Shown here: piece after piece, positions 1 through 6,444 of the stretch
Layout: each line of letters opens with the position of its first letter
How positions within the stretch are numbered: position 1 is the first letter of the stretch
Origin: CAZYTO01 sp964650405
Lineage (GTDB): Bacteria; Acidobacteriota; Thermoanaerobaculia; Gp7-AA8
DNA length: 12,444 nt
Direction: 5' to 3'
NCBI GenBank assembly: GCA_964650405.1
Contig: CAZYTO010000171.1
Location: 1 to 12,444, forward strand
Position numbers and translations under genes: made by a program
The notes under the pieces: generated by a model
What the model was told of the DNA's origin: nothing
Databases searched by the model: none
What the model saw: the letters and a program-made list of their open reading frames with translations, nothing else

Positions 1-11
1 GCGGCTAAGCC

Positions 12-608
12 GTGGCCACGGAGACGATGCTGGCTGACGGGCACTGGGCGCACGCGGACGGCCTGACGACGTACGCCTACGACCCGAACAAGGCGAAGCA
101 ACTGCTGGCCCAGGCCGGTGTGACGAACCCGAGCTTCATCTTCAAGACCTCGACGGACGCCGAGGCGAACTCGCGGGCTCAGGTCATCCAGCAGATGCTG
201 AAGGCGGCCGGAATCAACATGACCATCCAGTCCAACGAGACTTCGACCTTCGTGGCGGACATCCAGAAGGGCAACTTCCAGATGTACTCGTTCTCCCGCA
301 ACGGCGTGGCCGATCCCGACTTCTATTACGTCATCTTCTACTCGAAGAACATCCCCCCCGAGGGGCAGAACCGCGGCTATTACGACAACCCGCGCGTGGA
401 CCAGCTCCTCCTCCAGGGCCGCTCCACCTTCGACCGGGCCAAACGGCGCGAAGCGTACGTCGAGCTGCAGAGGATCGCCGCCGAGGAGCTGCCGTACATC
501 TCGCTCTATCACCAGAGCAACGTGGCCATCATGCGGAACAACCTCGACGGCTACGTGCAGTACCCGGCGGGCTTCCTGCTCTCAGTGCCGCAGATGTCCA
601 TCCGGTAA
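12..608 (+). CDS. ABC transporter solute-binding protein, family 5 (peptide/oligopeptide type), C-terminal part
   Basis: C-terminal portion of an extracellular (periplasmic) solute-binding protein of the SBP_bac_5 family, which captures peptides or similar solutes for an ABC importer. The visible 198 residues contain the family signature around residues 23-36 (YDPNKAKQLLAQAG), a GHW-type loop before it, and a typical end with DNPRVDQLL followed by an ELPYISLYH strand. Intact family members are roughly 500-600 residues, so at least half is missing here. The reading frame from GTG at 12 is bounded by an in-frame TAA at 6-8. The residues on both sides of that stop still look like the family's Gly-x-Ala segment, so the gene may be interrupted, or the stop may be a sequence error. 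Only five bases lie upstream, so this cannot be settled. No permease genes are visible; they would lie to the left. Family assignment is firm; substrate is unknown. Confidence 0.85.
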   Translation: MATETMLADGHWAHADGLTTYAYDPNKAKQLLAQAGVTNPSFIFKTSTDAEANSRAQVIQQMLKAAGINMTIQSNETSTFVADIQKGNFQMYSFSRNGVADPDFYYVIFYSKNIPPEGQNRGYYDNPRVDQLLLQGRSTFDRAKRREAYVELQRIAAEELPYISLYHQSNVAIMRNNLDGYVQYPAGFLLSVPQMSIR

Positions 609-663
609 AGCCGAGTGCTGAGTGCGGAGTGCCGAGTGCCGAGGGGCATGAGTGATGGGGCAT
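609..663 (+). repeat. Heptanucleotide GAGTGCC-type repeat tract plus GGCATGAG tail (copy A)
   Basis: Directly after the TAA of the solute-binding protein gene there are about four tandem copies of a 7-base unit, GAGTGCC with variants GAGTGCT and GAGTGCG. They are followed by GAGGGGCATGAGTGATGGGGCATG-type sequence. The same two-part structure follows other genes in this window (copies C, D and E), always in the orientation of the gene it follows. No coding function; probably a dispersed genomic repeat. Confidence 0.85.
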
Positions 664-672
664 GAGCTTCTT

Positions 673-688
673 TGCCGTGCCTCCGGCA
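673..688. terminator. Small hairpin between convergent genes, possible weak terminator
   Basis: TGCCG (673-677) and CGGCA (684-688) are inverted with a six-base loop. It lies midway between the convergent solute-binding protein and radical SAM genes. The stem is only five base pairs and has no clear T tract on either side, so a terminator role is a guess from position. Confidence 0.25.
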
Positions 689-697
689 TATCGTAAA

Positions 698-884
698 GGC
701 CACTCATGCCTCGTTACCCATGCCTCATGCCGCTTCGGCACTCGGCACTCAGAGCGTGTGAAAGAATCGAAAGTGCTCGCTTTGGTATCGAGGTGAGACG
801 GGCGAGGCAGACCCCAAAGCCACTCATGCCTCGTACTCATGCCTCATGCCGCCTCGGCACTCGGCACTCGGCACCCGGCACTCC
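698..884 (-). repeat. Two heptanucleotide/GGCATGAG repeat copies (B and C) downstream of the radical SAM gene
   Basis: Read on the minus strand, copy C (about 820-884) begins right after the radical SAM stop codon with four or five GAGTGCC/GGGTGCC units, then GGCATGAGGCATGAG and GAGGCATGAGTGGC. After about 65 bases of unrelated sequence comes copy B (about 698-752), with two or three heptamer units and the same GGCATGAG tail. Copies B and C are inverted relative to copy A at 609-663, so the convergent intergenic region can fold into a long imperfect hairpin. Confidence 0.8.
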
Positions 885-1814
885 TCACCCTCTGTACCGC
901 ACGTCGATGACCTTGCGCACGACGTCCTTCGCCACGCCGGGGAGGTTCTGCACCCGCGTGAGGACGTCGTTGAAGGCGTGGGATTCGCCGCCGTGCTTGA
1001 AGCACTCGGCGCAGCGGGGAAGATTGGTGAAATCGCGGCGCTCGAAGGCGGCCTGCATTTCGGCGAAGCGGCGCGAGTCGAGGATCTCCATCAACGACTG
1101 GCTCTTGAGGTCGCCCAGGACCTGGTCGCCGTGGGCGTCGTAGCAGCAGTGGGTCACGCGGCCGTCGGCGAAGACGACCACCCAGGTGAAGAAGGCGCCC
1201 TGCACGCAGCCGTAAAACTTGCCGTGCAGGTCGGTCTCCTCGTTCACGTCGAGGGCCTCGCAGGTCTTTTCGATCACCCGGGCGTTGCGGTACTGCCGGA
1301 GGTTGAACAGCTTGCGGAAGTCGTCGATGGTCTCGTCCAGGGTCAGGCGCGAGCGCATCTTCTGGATCTCGACCCGCAGCGGGTGGCCCTTGGCCTGGGC
1401 CAGGAACTTCCGGGTCAGGTCGACGAGCTTGTCGAAGTCGCCGCCGGTGCGAAGCTGCGGGTAGATCTTCGGGTCGATGGAATCGACGCAGATGCGGATG
1501 CGCTTGAGCGGCGTGGCCAGGAGCTTCTCCCCCACCTCCGGCGTCAGCACCAGTCCGTTCGTGGACAGGCTGGCCTCGGGGAAGAGGCGGATGGCGTCGT
1601 CGATGCGCGCATAGAGGAGCGGCTCGCCCATCTCGTGCAGCCACTTCAGGCGGAGGCCGGCACCGTGGATCTCCCGCTCGGCCTTCTCCACCAGCGGCCA
1701 GGCCATGTCCTCGTACGGGCGGCGCAGCACCGGCAGCGGGCACATGCCGCAGCGGAGGTTGCACTTCGAGGTCAACTCGAGGCCGACTTTGATGCGGCGC
1801 GGGTTCAGTTTCAT
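885..1814 (-). CDS. Radical SAM protein with SPASM/twitch-type C-terminal iron-sulfur domain
   Basis: Predicted radical S-adenosylmethionine enzyme, 309 residues, cytoplasmic. The N-terminal core has the CxxxCxxC cluster motif at C18, C22 and C25 (CNLRCGMC) and a GEP segment at 63-65 for SAM binding. The C-terminal part has further cysteines at 203, 223/224, 268 and 271 in the spacing of a SPASM or twitch domain holding at least one auxiliary cluster. Members of this group modify peptides or act in carbohydrate and cofactor pathways; the substrate here cannot be read from sequence. The ATG at 1814-1812 overlaps the TGA of the upstream glycosyltransferase gene (ATGA), so the two are translationally coupled and probably act in one pathway. 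No peptide precursor gene is seen beside it. The domain call is firm, the reaction unknown. Confidence 0.9.
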   Translation of the reverse strand: MKLNPRRIKVGLELTSKCNLRCGMCPLPVLRRPYEDMAWPLVEKAEREIHGAGLRLKWLHEMGEPLLYARIDDAIRLFPEASLSTNGLVLTPEVGEKLLATPLKRIRICVDSIDPKIYPQLRTGGDFDKLVDLTRKFLAQAKGHPLRVEIQKMRSRLTLDETIDDFRKLFNLRQYRNARVIEKTCEALDVNEETDLHGKFYGCVQGAFFTWVVVFADGRVTHCCYDAHGDQVLGDLKSQSLMEILDSRRFAEMQAAFERRDFTNLPRCAECFKHGGESHAFNDVLTRVQNLPGVAKDVVRKVIDVRYRG

Positions 1815-3037
1815 CCGATCTCGCTCACCAAGCGCGCGAAGAGCGCGCCGTATTCCGCCCAGGAGTAGCGCCGCGCACTGGCGGAGGCCGCCGCCTCCAT
1901 GGCCGGACGATCGCTGACGGTGAAAAATGCGTCGACCGCCCGGGCCAGCTGCGACGGATTCTCCGGATCGACGAGCATGCCGTTCCTGCCGTCGATGATC
2001 TCCGGCAGGCCGCCCACCCGGGTGGCAATGACCGGCCGGGCGAAGTGAAACGCCGTCAGCGCCACCCCGCTCTGCGCTTCGATCCGGTAGGGCGCCAGGA
2101 CCACGTCGGCGGCGGCGAAGTACGCAGCGATCTCGGCGTCAGGGATGAAGCGGAAGTCGAAGCGGACTCGTTGTCCGTTGGTCGTTGTTCGTTGTTCGTT
2201 GTTCGTGTCGGGTTGGCGGGTATGGGTTCTTACAGCCTGGGACCCGGTACCCGGCACCCGGCACCCGGCATCCGGCACCTCCGTCAGCCCCAGCTCTTTC
2301 GCCAGATCCCGGTACTCGTTCTCCTTCTCCCACCAGGCTTCGCCTGCCACGAGCAGGAGCGCATCGGTTCGCAGCTCGGCCCAGGCGCGGAGAGCGATGT
2401 CGAGGCCCTTGAACGGCCGGACGTGACCGAAGAAGAGGGCGACGTTGGCCTCGCCGGCGATGCCGAGCGTCCTGCGCGCGTCGCTCCGTGCCGGAATCGC
2501 ACCGCCGAGCTCGTGGACCGGCAGGAACGTGGTGATCGTCCGCTTGCCGTGCGAGCGCCGCCACCCTTCCCGCCCTTCGCTCGCGGCATGAGTCACGAGC
2601 ACTCGGGCACGGCGCAGGACGAGATTCGTCAGCGTGCGCTTCCACCACGCCGGCTCCTTGTCGCCGATGTTGTGGCACTGCAGGATGACGTGCGTGTCGC
2701 GGGGAAGCATGGCCATCATGAGGCGATACGGCAGCGCCCACACCCAGATCCACCAGACGAAGACGACCGCGTCCGCCTTGCGCAAACGCCAGCCCGCCCA
2801 CAGCCAGGTGAACGGATTGATCACGTCGAGGACGAAGGCCGCCTCGGCCCGCGGCAGGGTCGGATCGACGTCGCCGCCTCCGGGATAGAACCGCTTCGGG
2901 AACTGCCGCGAGAACGACACCACCTCGACCTCGCACGTCTTCCGCAACTCCTCGGCCAGCTTCGTCGTGCAGTAGGCGATGCCGGCGCGATACGGATAGA
3001 CGGGGCCGACGAGGGCGACCCTCGTGCGCTCACTCAT
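1811..3037 (-). CDS. Glycosyltransferase, GT4-like (GT-B fold), with a repeat-derived insertion
   Basis: Predicted retaining GT-B glycosyltransferase, 408 residues, transferring a sugar from an activated donor to an unknown acceptor. Seen in sequence: the N-terminal GPVYPYRAGIA loop, a hydrophobic segment at 75-110, and the donor-binding half with GHVRPFKGLDIALRA (204-218) and EAQSGVALTAFHFARPVIA (320-338), which is the E-x7-type motif region, followed by GGLPEII. Residues about 254-291 do not look like glycosyltransferase sequence. They are encoded by GGTGCCGG-type and GTTCGTT-type repeat DNA and replace a loop between two conserved strands without breaking the frame. ATG at 3037 gives the expected start before the first beta strand; no good Shine-Dalgarno sequence is visible. 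It is the first gene of an ATGA-overlapping pair with the radical SAM gene. Confidence 0.88.
   Translation of the reverse strand: MSERTRVALVGPVYPYRAGIAYCTTKLAEELRKTCEVEVVSFSRQFPKRFYPGGGDVDPTLPRAEAAFVLDVINPFTWLWAGWRLRKADAVVFVWWIWVWALPYRLMMAMLPRDTHVILQCHNIGDKEPAWWKRTLTNLVLRRARVLVTHAASEGREGWRRSHGKRTITTFLPVHELGGAIPARSDARRTLGIAGEANVALFFGHVRPFKGLDIALRAWAELRTDALLLVAGEAWWEKENEYRDLAKELGLTEVPDAGCRVPGTGSQAVRTHTRQPDTNNEQRTTTNGQRVRFDFRFIPDAEIAAYFAAADVVLAPYRIEAQSGVALTAFHFARPVIATRVGGLPEIIDGRNGMLVDPENPSQLARAVDAFFTVSDRPAMEAAASASARRYSWAEYGALFARLVSEIG
2165..2282 (-). repeat. Repeat DNA inserted in frame within the glycosyltransferase gene
   Basis: On the coding strand, about six heptamer units of the type GGTGCCG/GGGTGCC (2241-2279) are followed by a short spacer and then by repeats of AACGAAC/AACGACC type (2169-2208). 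They translate to VPDAGCRVPGTG and NNEQRTTTNGQR. The heptamer part is a GC-richer variant of the repeat found after stop codons elsewhere in this window. The affected segment is about 114 bases, a multiple of three, so the downstream frame is kept. Confidence 0.8.
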
Positions 3038-3263
3038 CGGTCATGCCGGCACGCCCACGCCTCCGGGACCGTCTCATCGACAGGTGCGGATCGCCATCAT
3101 CATGATCGCCAGCCGGAGTGGCCATCGGTGCATTCTACCTGCGGCGCCTGCCTGATCATCCGGGCCGTATTCCGTCGCCGTATTCCGTCGCCGCACGCCT
3201 GTGTGCCGGAGAAGAGGCCCCTCACCCCGGCTCCTACGCGCTGACTGCTCGCGCCGCCGCTGC

Positions 3264-3372
3264 CGTCCACGGCTGTGGTCACTTCGGGGGGTCACGCCGC
3301 TACCCGGTCCACGGCGGTGGTCACTCTACGGTGTTCGCGTCGCTGCTGCCAGTCCGCGGCGGTGGTCACTTT
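3264..3372 (+). repeat. Three hairpin-type repeats of GTCCAC-N4-GTGGTCAC form
   Basis: Three related elements lie at 3264-3284, 3306-3325 and 3351-3372. Each has CCAC or CCGC, a four-base GGCT or GGCG loop, then GTGG followed by TCACT. The third has CCGC opposite GTGG, which still pairs by G-U if transcribed on the plus strand. GTCC starts are 42 and 45 bases apart, close to twice the 21/22-base period of the array at 9821-10075, whose units are GGTCCAC-GCGT-GTGG-ATCAC. I read them as degenerate members of the same family. Confidence 0.6.
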
Positions 3373-3420
3373 CTAGGGTGGGAAATGGATGAGCACACGC
3401 GGAGTAGCCGCCATGCACAC

Positions 3421-3450
3421 ACCCTCCCGGCGGGAGCGCAGGGAGAGGGT
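3421..3450. repeat. Imperfect inverted repeat ACCCTC ... GAGGGT
   Basis: ACCCTCCC at 3421-3428 faces GGGAGAGGGT at 3441-3450 across a GC-rich loop. It resembles intergenic hairpins common in high-GC genomes. It is followed by more G/C-rich blocks up to about 3515 (GCGGGG and GTGAGGG) that look like a decayed copy. No function can be assigned. Confidence 0.4.
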
Positions 3451-3572
3451 CGCCGCGGGGCGCACTTCGGGACCACCGCGCCGTTGCCGCGGGGTGAGGG
3501 CTTCCCTCGCGGCTACATCCTCAACTGTTCCCACTCACCCGCTCGGCACGCAGTGAGCGTTATCCTTCTCCG

Positions 3573-4190
3573 ATGGCAAGACCGAAGCGATACGACCCGC
3601 ATCCGGGCGTGGCCATGCTGCGCCACTGGCTCGATACGCTCAAAGAGAAGAGCGGCCGCGACATCGACGAGTGGACGGCGTTCCTCCTGAAGAAGGGGCC
3701 GGCCGGGACCAACGAGCGCCGGCAATGGCTCAAGACCGAGCACGGGCTGGGCTCGAACAGCGCCTCGTGCATCGTCGACTACGCCGAGGGGCGTGACGAC
3801 CTGGCTGAAGCCGACCCGCAGAAGTATGTGGCCAAAGCGGCCGAATACGTCGAGGCGATGTTCGCCGGCCCGAAGGCAGCGCTCAGCCCGCTCTACGACA
3901 AGCTCTATGACCTCTGTCGCTCCCTCGGCAAGGAGATCCAGATCTCGCCCGGCAAGACGATCATCTCCATCTACCGTCACCATGTCATCGCCCACGTCAA
4001 ACCGTCCACACGGACCCGGATCGACTTCGGCCTGGCGCTGAAAGACACGCCCGCCAAGGGCCGGCTCATCGACACCGGCGGCCTGGCGAAGAAGGACCGC
4101 ATCACCCGCCGCATCGAGATCGCGAAGCTCGCGGATGTCGACGCGTTCGTGGAGACATGGCTGCGGAAGGCGTACGCCATGGATGCATAG
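3573..4190 (+). CDS. DUF4287 and DUF5655 domain-containing protein
   Basis: A 205-residue protein of uncharacterised domains, probably cytoplasmic (no signal peptide or membrane segment). The N-terminal third (about 1-75) matches the DUF4287 pattern, with W-T-A-F-LLKKGP, then WLKTEHGLG and a small-residue SNSASCIVDY segment. The C-terminal part (about 98-205) matches DUF5655, with LYDKLYDLCRSLG, ISPGKTIISIYR and a final ETWLRKAY helix. DUF5655 is a small alpha/beta fold of unknown biochemical role. It overlaps the start of the dimethylargininase gene by eight bases and heads the three-gene operon. The start is ATG 3573; no Shine-Dalgarno is seen, but TATCCT ends six bases before the ATG, compatible with a leaderless message. 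A second DUF5655-type gene lies at 10227-10664. Confidence 0.85.
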   Translation: MARPKRYDPHPGVAMLRHWLDTLKEKSGRDIDEWTAFLLKKGPAGTNERRQWLKTEHGLGSNSASCIVDYAEGRDDLAEADPQKYVAKAAEYVEAMFAGPKAALSPLYDKLYDLCRSLGKEIQISPGKTIISIYRHHVIAHVKPSTRTRIDFGLALKDTPAKGRLIDTGGLAKKDRITRRIEIAKLADVDAFVETWLRKAYAMDA

Positions 4191-4956
4191 CTTGCTCGCC
4201 CTCACGCGCGCCGTCCCTGCCGGCATCGCGAACTGCGAGTTGACGCATCTCGCCCGCGAGCCGATCGACCTCCGGCGTGCGCGCGCTCAGCACGCGGCGT
4301 ACGAGCGCGCGCTGGCAGACGCCGGCTGCACCGTCGTCCGCCTGCCCGCCGAGGAGGCCATGGCCGACTCGGTGTTCGTGGAGGATGCGGCCATCGTCGT
4401 GGACGAGCTGGCCATCATCACGCGACCCGGCGCGGAGTCGCGGCGCGGCGAGACGGCCTCGGTGGCCAACGCGCTCGCGCCGCACCGCAGGCTGGCCTTC
4501 ATCGCAGAGCCGGGCACGATCGACGGCGGCGACGTCCTGCGCGTCGGCCGCGACGTCTGGGTCGGCCTTTCCACGCGAACGAACGAGGCCGCGGTGGAGC
4601 AGATGCGCGCGCTCCTCGCGCCGCATGGCTACCGCGTTCACGGCGTGGCCATCGCCGGCGTCCTGCATCTCAAGTCGGCAGCCACCGAGGCCGGCGACGG
4701 GGTCGTGGTCGTGAACCCGGAGTGGATCGATCCGGCGCTCTTCTCGAGGACAATCACCGTCGCGCCGGACGAGCCGCACGCCGCGAACGTGCTGCGGGTG
4801 AACGGCACGCTCTTTGCCGCGGCGGCGTTCCCACGCACGAATGCCCTGCTGCGGGAGGCCGGATTCGCCGTGCGGACCATCGAGGCGGACGAGCTGGCGA
4901 AGGCCGAAGGGGCGCTGACGTGCTGCAGCATCCTCGTGCTACCGTCTCGCCCATGA
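4183..4956 (+). CDS. Dimethylargininase (N(G),N(G)-dimethylarginine dimethylaminohydrolase, DDAH-like)
   Basis: Predicted cytoplasmic enzyme of the amidinotransferase/arginine deiminase superfamily that hydrolyses methylated arginine to citrulline and a methylamine. The 257 residues contain FVEDAAIVV (65-73), RPGAESRRGE (81-90), a GTIDGGDVL segment (111-119), the catalytic histidine in LHLKSA (H162) and the nucleophilic cysteine in LTCCS near the end (C247/C248). Length matches the usual 250-285. I chose ATG 4183 because it gives MHSLLALTRAV, the normal start of the first strand. The in-frame ATG at 4135 would add 16 unlike residues inside the preceding gene. It overlaps the DUF4287/DUF5655 gene by eight bases, and its TGA overlaps the next ATG, so it is the middle gene of the operon. 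Arginine deiminase activity on free arginine is a less likely alternative. Confidence 0.92.
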   Translation: MHSLLALTRAVPAGIANCELTHLAREPIDLRRARAQHAAYERALADAGCTVVRLPAEEAMADSVFVEDAAIVVDELAIITRPGAESRRGETASVANALAPHRRLAFIAEPGTIDGGDVLRVGRDVWVGLSTRTNEAAVEQMRALLAPHGYRVHGVAIAGVLHLKSAATEAGDGVVVVNPEWIDPALFSRTITVAPDEPHAANVLRVNGTLFAAAAFPRTNALLREAGFAVRTIEADELAKAEGALTCCSILVLPSRP

Positions 4957-6233
4957 AGAAGATCGTCCTTGCGCTGTCGCTGTGTCTCCCGCTGGTCGCC
5001 GCCGCCCAGGAAAAACCGAAAATCGTCGCCCTCAAGGCCGCACGTCTCTTCGACGGAACCTCGGACAACGTCGTAACCAACGGCGTCGTGGTCATCGAAG
5101 GGAACCGCATCAAGTCCGTCGGCGGTCCCATCCCCGCCGGCGCGGAAGTCATCGACCTCGGCGATTCCACGCTCCTCCCCGGCTTCATGGACGCCCACGT
5201 CCACCTCACCGGCGAATCGGGGGAGAACTTCTACCTCGACTACTTCCAGACTCTGATGCGCCAGCCGGCCGAGCAGGCCCTGCTGGCGTCGACCTACGCC
5301 CGCAAGACGATCGACGCCGGCTTCACCACCGTCCGCAACCTCGGCGCCAGCGACTACGTCGACATCGGCCTCCGCAACGCCATCAACAACGGCTGGATCG
5401 CCGGCCCGCGCATCCTCACCGCCGTCCACGCCATCGGCGCGACGGGCGGCCACGGCGACGGCGACCCGATCCCGCCCGCTCGCGGCGTTCCGCAGAGCGG
5501 CCCCATCGACGGCGTCTGCAACGGCCCCGCGGAGTGCCGGGCGGCCGTGCGCTACCAGATCAAGTACGGCGCCGACGTCATCAAATTCATGCCTTCCGGC
5601 GGCGTGCTCTCGCTCTCCGACCCGGTCGACGCGCCGGAGCTCTCGCAGGAAGAGATGAACGCCATCGTGGAAGAGTCGCACCACTGGGGACGCAAGGTGG
5701 CCGCGCACTGCCACGGCGACGCGGCCGCGAAGATGGCCATCGCCGCCGGCGTCGACTCCATCGAGCACGGCTCGTTCATGAAGCCGGACACGCTGGCCAT
5801 GATGCACGACAAGGGCGTCTACCTCGTCCCGACCCTCCTGGCCGGCGAATACACCGGCGGCAAGGCCGACAAGTTCCCGCTGCCCATCGCCATCAAGGCC
5901 AAGGCCGCCCTGGCCGCGCGCAGCGAGATGTTCCGCAACGCGCAGAAGGCCGGCGTGAAGATCGCCTTCGGCACCGACTCCGCCGTCTCCCCGCACGGGA
6001 TCAACGCGAAGGAGTTCGCCCTCATGACCGGCCTGGGCATGTCCCCCGCCGCCGCCCTGCGCGCCGCTACGTCCGTAGACGCGGCGCTCCTCGGGGTCGA
6101 CGACAAGCTCGGCACGCTGACTCCCGGCAAGCTGGCCGACGTGGTGGCCGTCCCCGGCAATCCCCTGACCGACATCACTGCGACGGAGCGCGTTTCGTTC
6201 GTGATGAAGGAAGGGAAGGTCGTGAAGCGCTAG
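4953..6233 (+). CDS. Exported metal-dependent amidohydrolase (imidazolonepropionase-like / Xaa-Pro dipeptidase-like)
   Basis: A 426-residue amidohydrolase of the binuclear-metal superfamily, probably secreted to the periplasm. Residues 1-19 form a signal peptide (MKK start, LALSLCLPLV core, AAA-Q cleavage region). Metal ligands visible: HxH at H82 and H84 (DAHVHL), a lysine at K211 (VIKFMPSGG) that would be carboxylated, histidines at 252 and 272 (AHCHGD and EHGSF), and D342 (FGTDSAV). The C-terminal PGKLADVVAV segment is also typical. Close families cleave dipeptides ending in Pro, Arg or Lys and related amides; the substrate is not certain. The ATG at 4953 overlaps the dimethylargininase TGA (ATGA), indicating translational coupling. 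A cytoplasmic methylarginine hydrolase beside an exported peptide or amide hydrolase suggests joint scavenging of arginine-containing peptides (inference). Confidence 0.92.
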   Translation: MKKIVLALSLCLPLVAAAQEKPKIVALKAARLFDGTSDNVVTNGVVVIEGNRIKSVGGPIPAGAEVIDLGDSTLLPGFMDAHVHLTGESGENFYLDYFQTLMRQPAEQALLASTYARKTIDAGFTTVRNLGASDYVDIGLRNAINNGWIAGPRILTAVHAIGATGGHGDGDPIPPARGVPQSGPIDGVCNGPAECRAAVRYQIKYGADVIKFMPSGGVLSLSDPVDAPELSQEEMNAIVEESHHWGRKVAAHCHGDAAAKMAIAAGVDSIEHGSFMKPDTLAMMHDKGVYLVPTLLAGEYTGGKADKFPLPIAIKAKAALAARSEMFRNAQKAGVKIAFGTDSAVSPHGINAKEFALMTGLGMSPAAALRAATSVDAALLGVDDKLGTLTPGKLADVVAVPGNPLTDITATERVSFVMKEGKVVKR

Positions 6234-6307
6234 CCGAGTGCTGAGTGCCGAGTGCTGAGTGCTGAGTGCCGAGTGCTGAGGGGCATGAGGCATGAGTGAC
6301 GAGGCAT
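6234..6307 (+). repeat. Heptanucleotide repeat tract plus GGCATGAG tail (copy D)
   Basis: Immediately after the amidohydrolase TAG come about seven tandem GAGTGCC/GAGTGCT units, then GGGGCATGAGGCATGAG and GACGAGGCATGCGTGGC. The tail continues with CTTTGG, as in copy C (GAGGCATGAGTGGC then TTTGG), showing that the conserved element extends beyond the heptamers. Same orientation as the gene it follows. Confidence 0.85.
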
Positions 6308-6394
6308 GCGTGGCTTTGGTCATGCCTGGGGTGTCCTTACTTCGGGACTGAAGCGTCGATTTCTTCAGACCCTCCGAGCCTGCAGAGAGCACGA

Positions 6395-6421
6395 GAGGGC
6401 TCCGCGCGCGACGGAGCCCTC
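6395..6421. terminator. Strong GC-rich hairpin between convergent genes, likely bidirectional terminator
   Basis: GAGGGCTCCG (6395-6404) is a perfect ten-base inverted match to CGGAGCCCTC (6412-6421), with a seven-base loop. It sits 23 bases from the stop of the BlaR1-like gene on the minus strand and downstream of the amidohydrolase on the plus strand. No T tract follows on either strand, so it is not a canonical intrinsic terminator, but placement between two convergent ends supports the role. Confidence 0.65.
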
Positions 6422-6444
6422 CCGTGGGTGTGGAGGACCGGGTG

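Larger units (their letters stand above)
3038..3572. other. 535-base region with no gene, between divergent transcription units
   Basis: I see no credible gene here. Reading frames that cross it have no recognisable domains and run into the DUF4287/DUF5655 gene in the wrong frame. Contents: a 13-base direct tandem repeat (CCGTATTCCGTCG at 3165-3177 and 3178-3190), three hairpin-type repeats (3264-3372), and an imperfect inverted repeat (3421-3450). A minus-strand TAGAAT (3137-3132) could be a -10 box for the glycosyltransferase operon, but no -35 partner is evident. The region should hold the promoters of both divergent operons. Confidence 0.6.

Noticed and set aside
846..1868. 340-codon open frame on the plus strand
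   Set aside because: Antisense shadow of the radical SAM gene, which has an unmistakable CxxxCxxC motif; it begins inside repeat DNA.
3118..3690. 190-codon open frame on the plus strand across the intergenic region
   Set aside because: It crosses several hairpin repeats, has no domain likeness and overlaps the start of the DUF4287/DUF5655 gene in a different frame.
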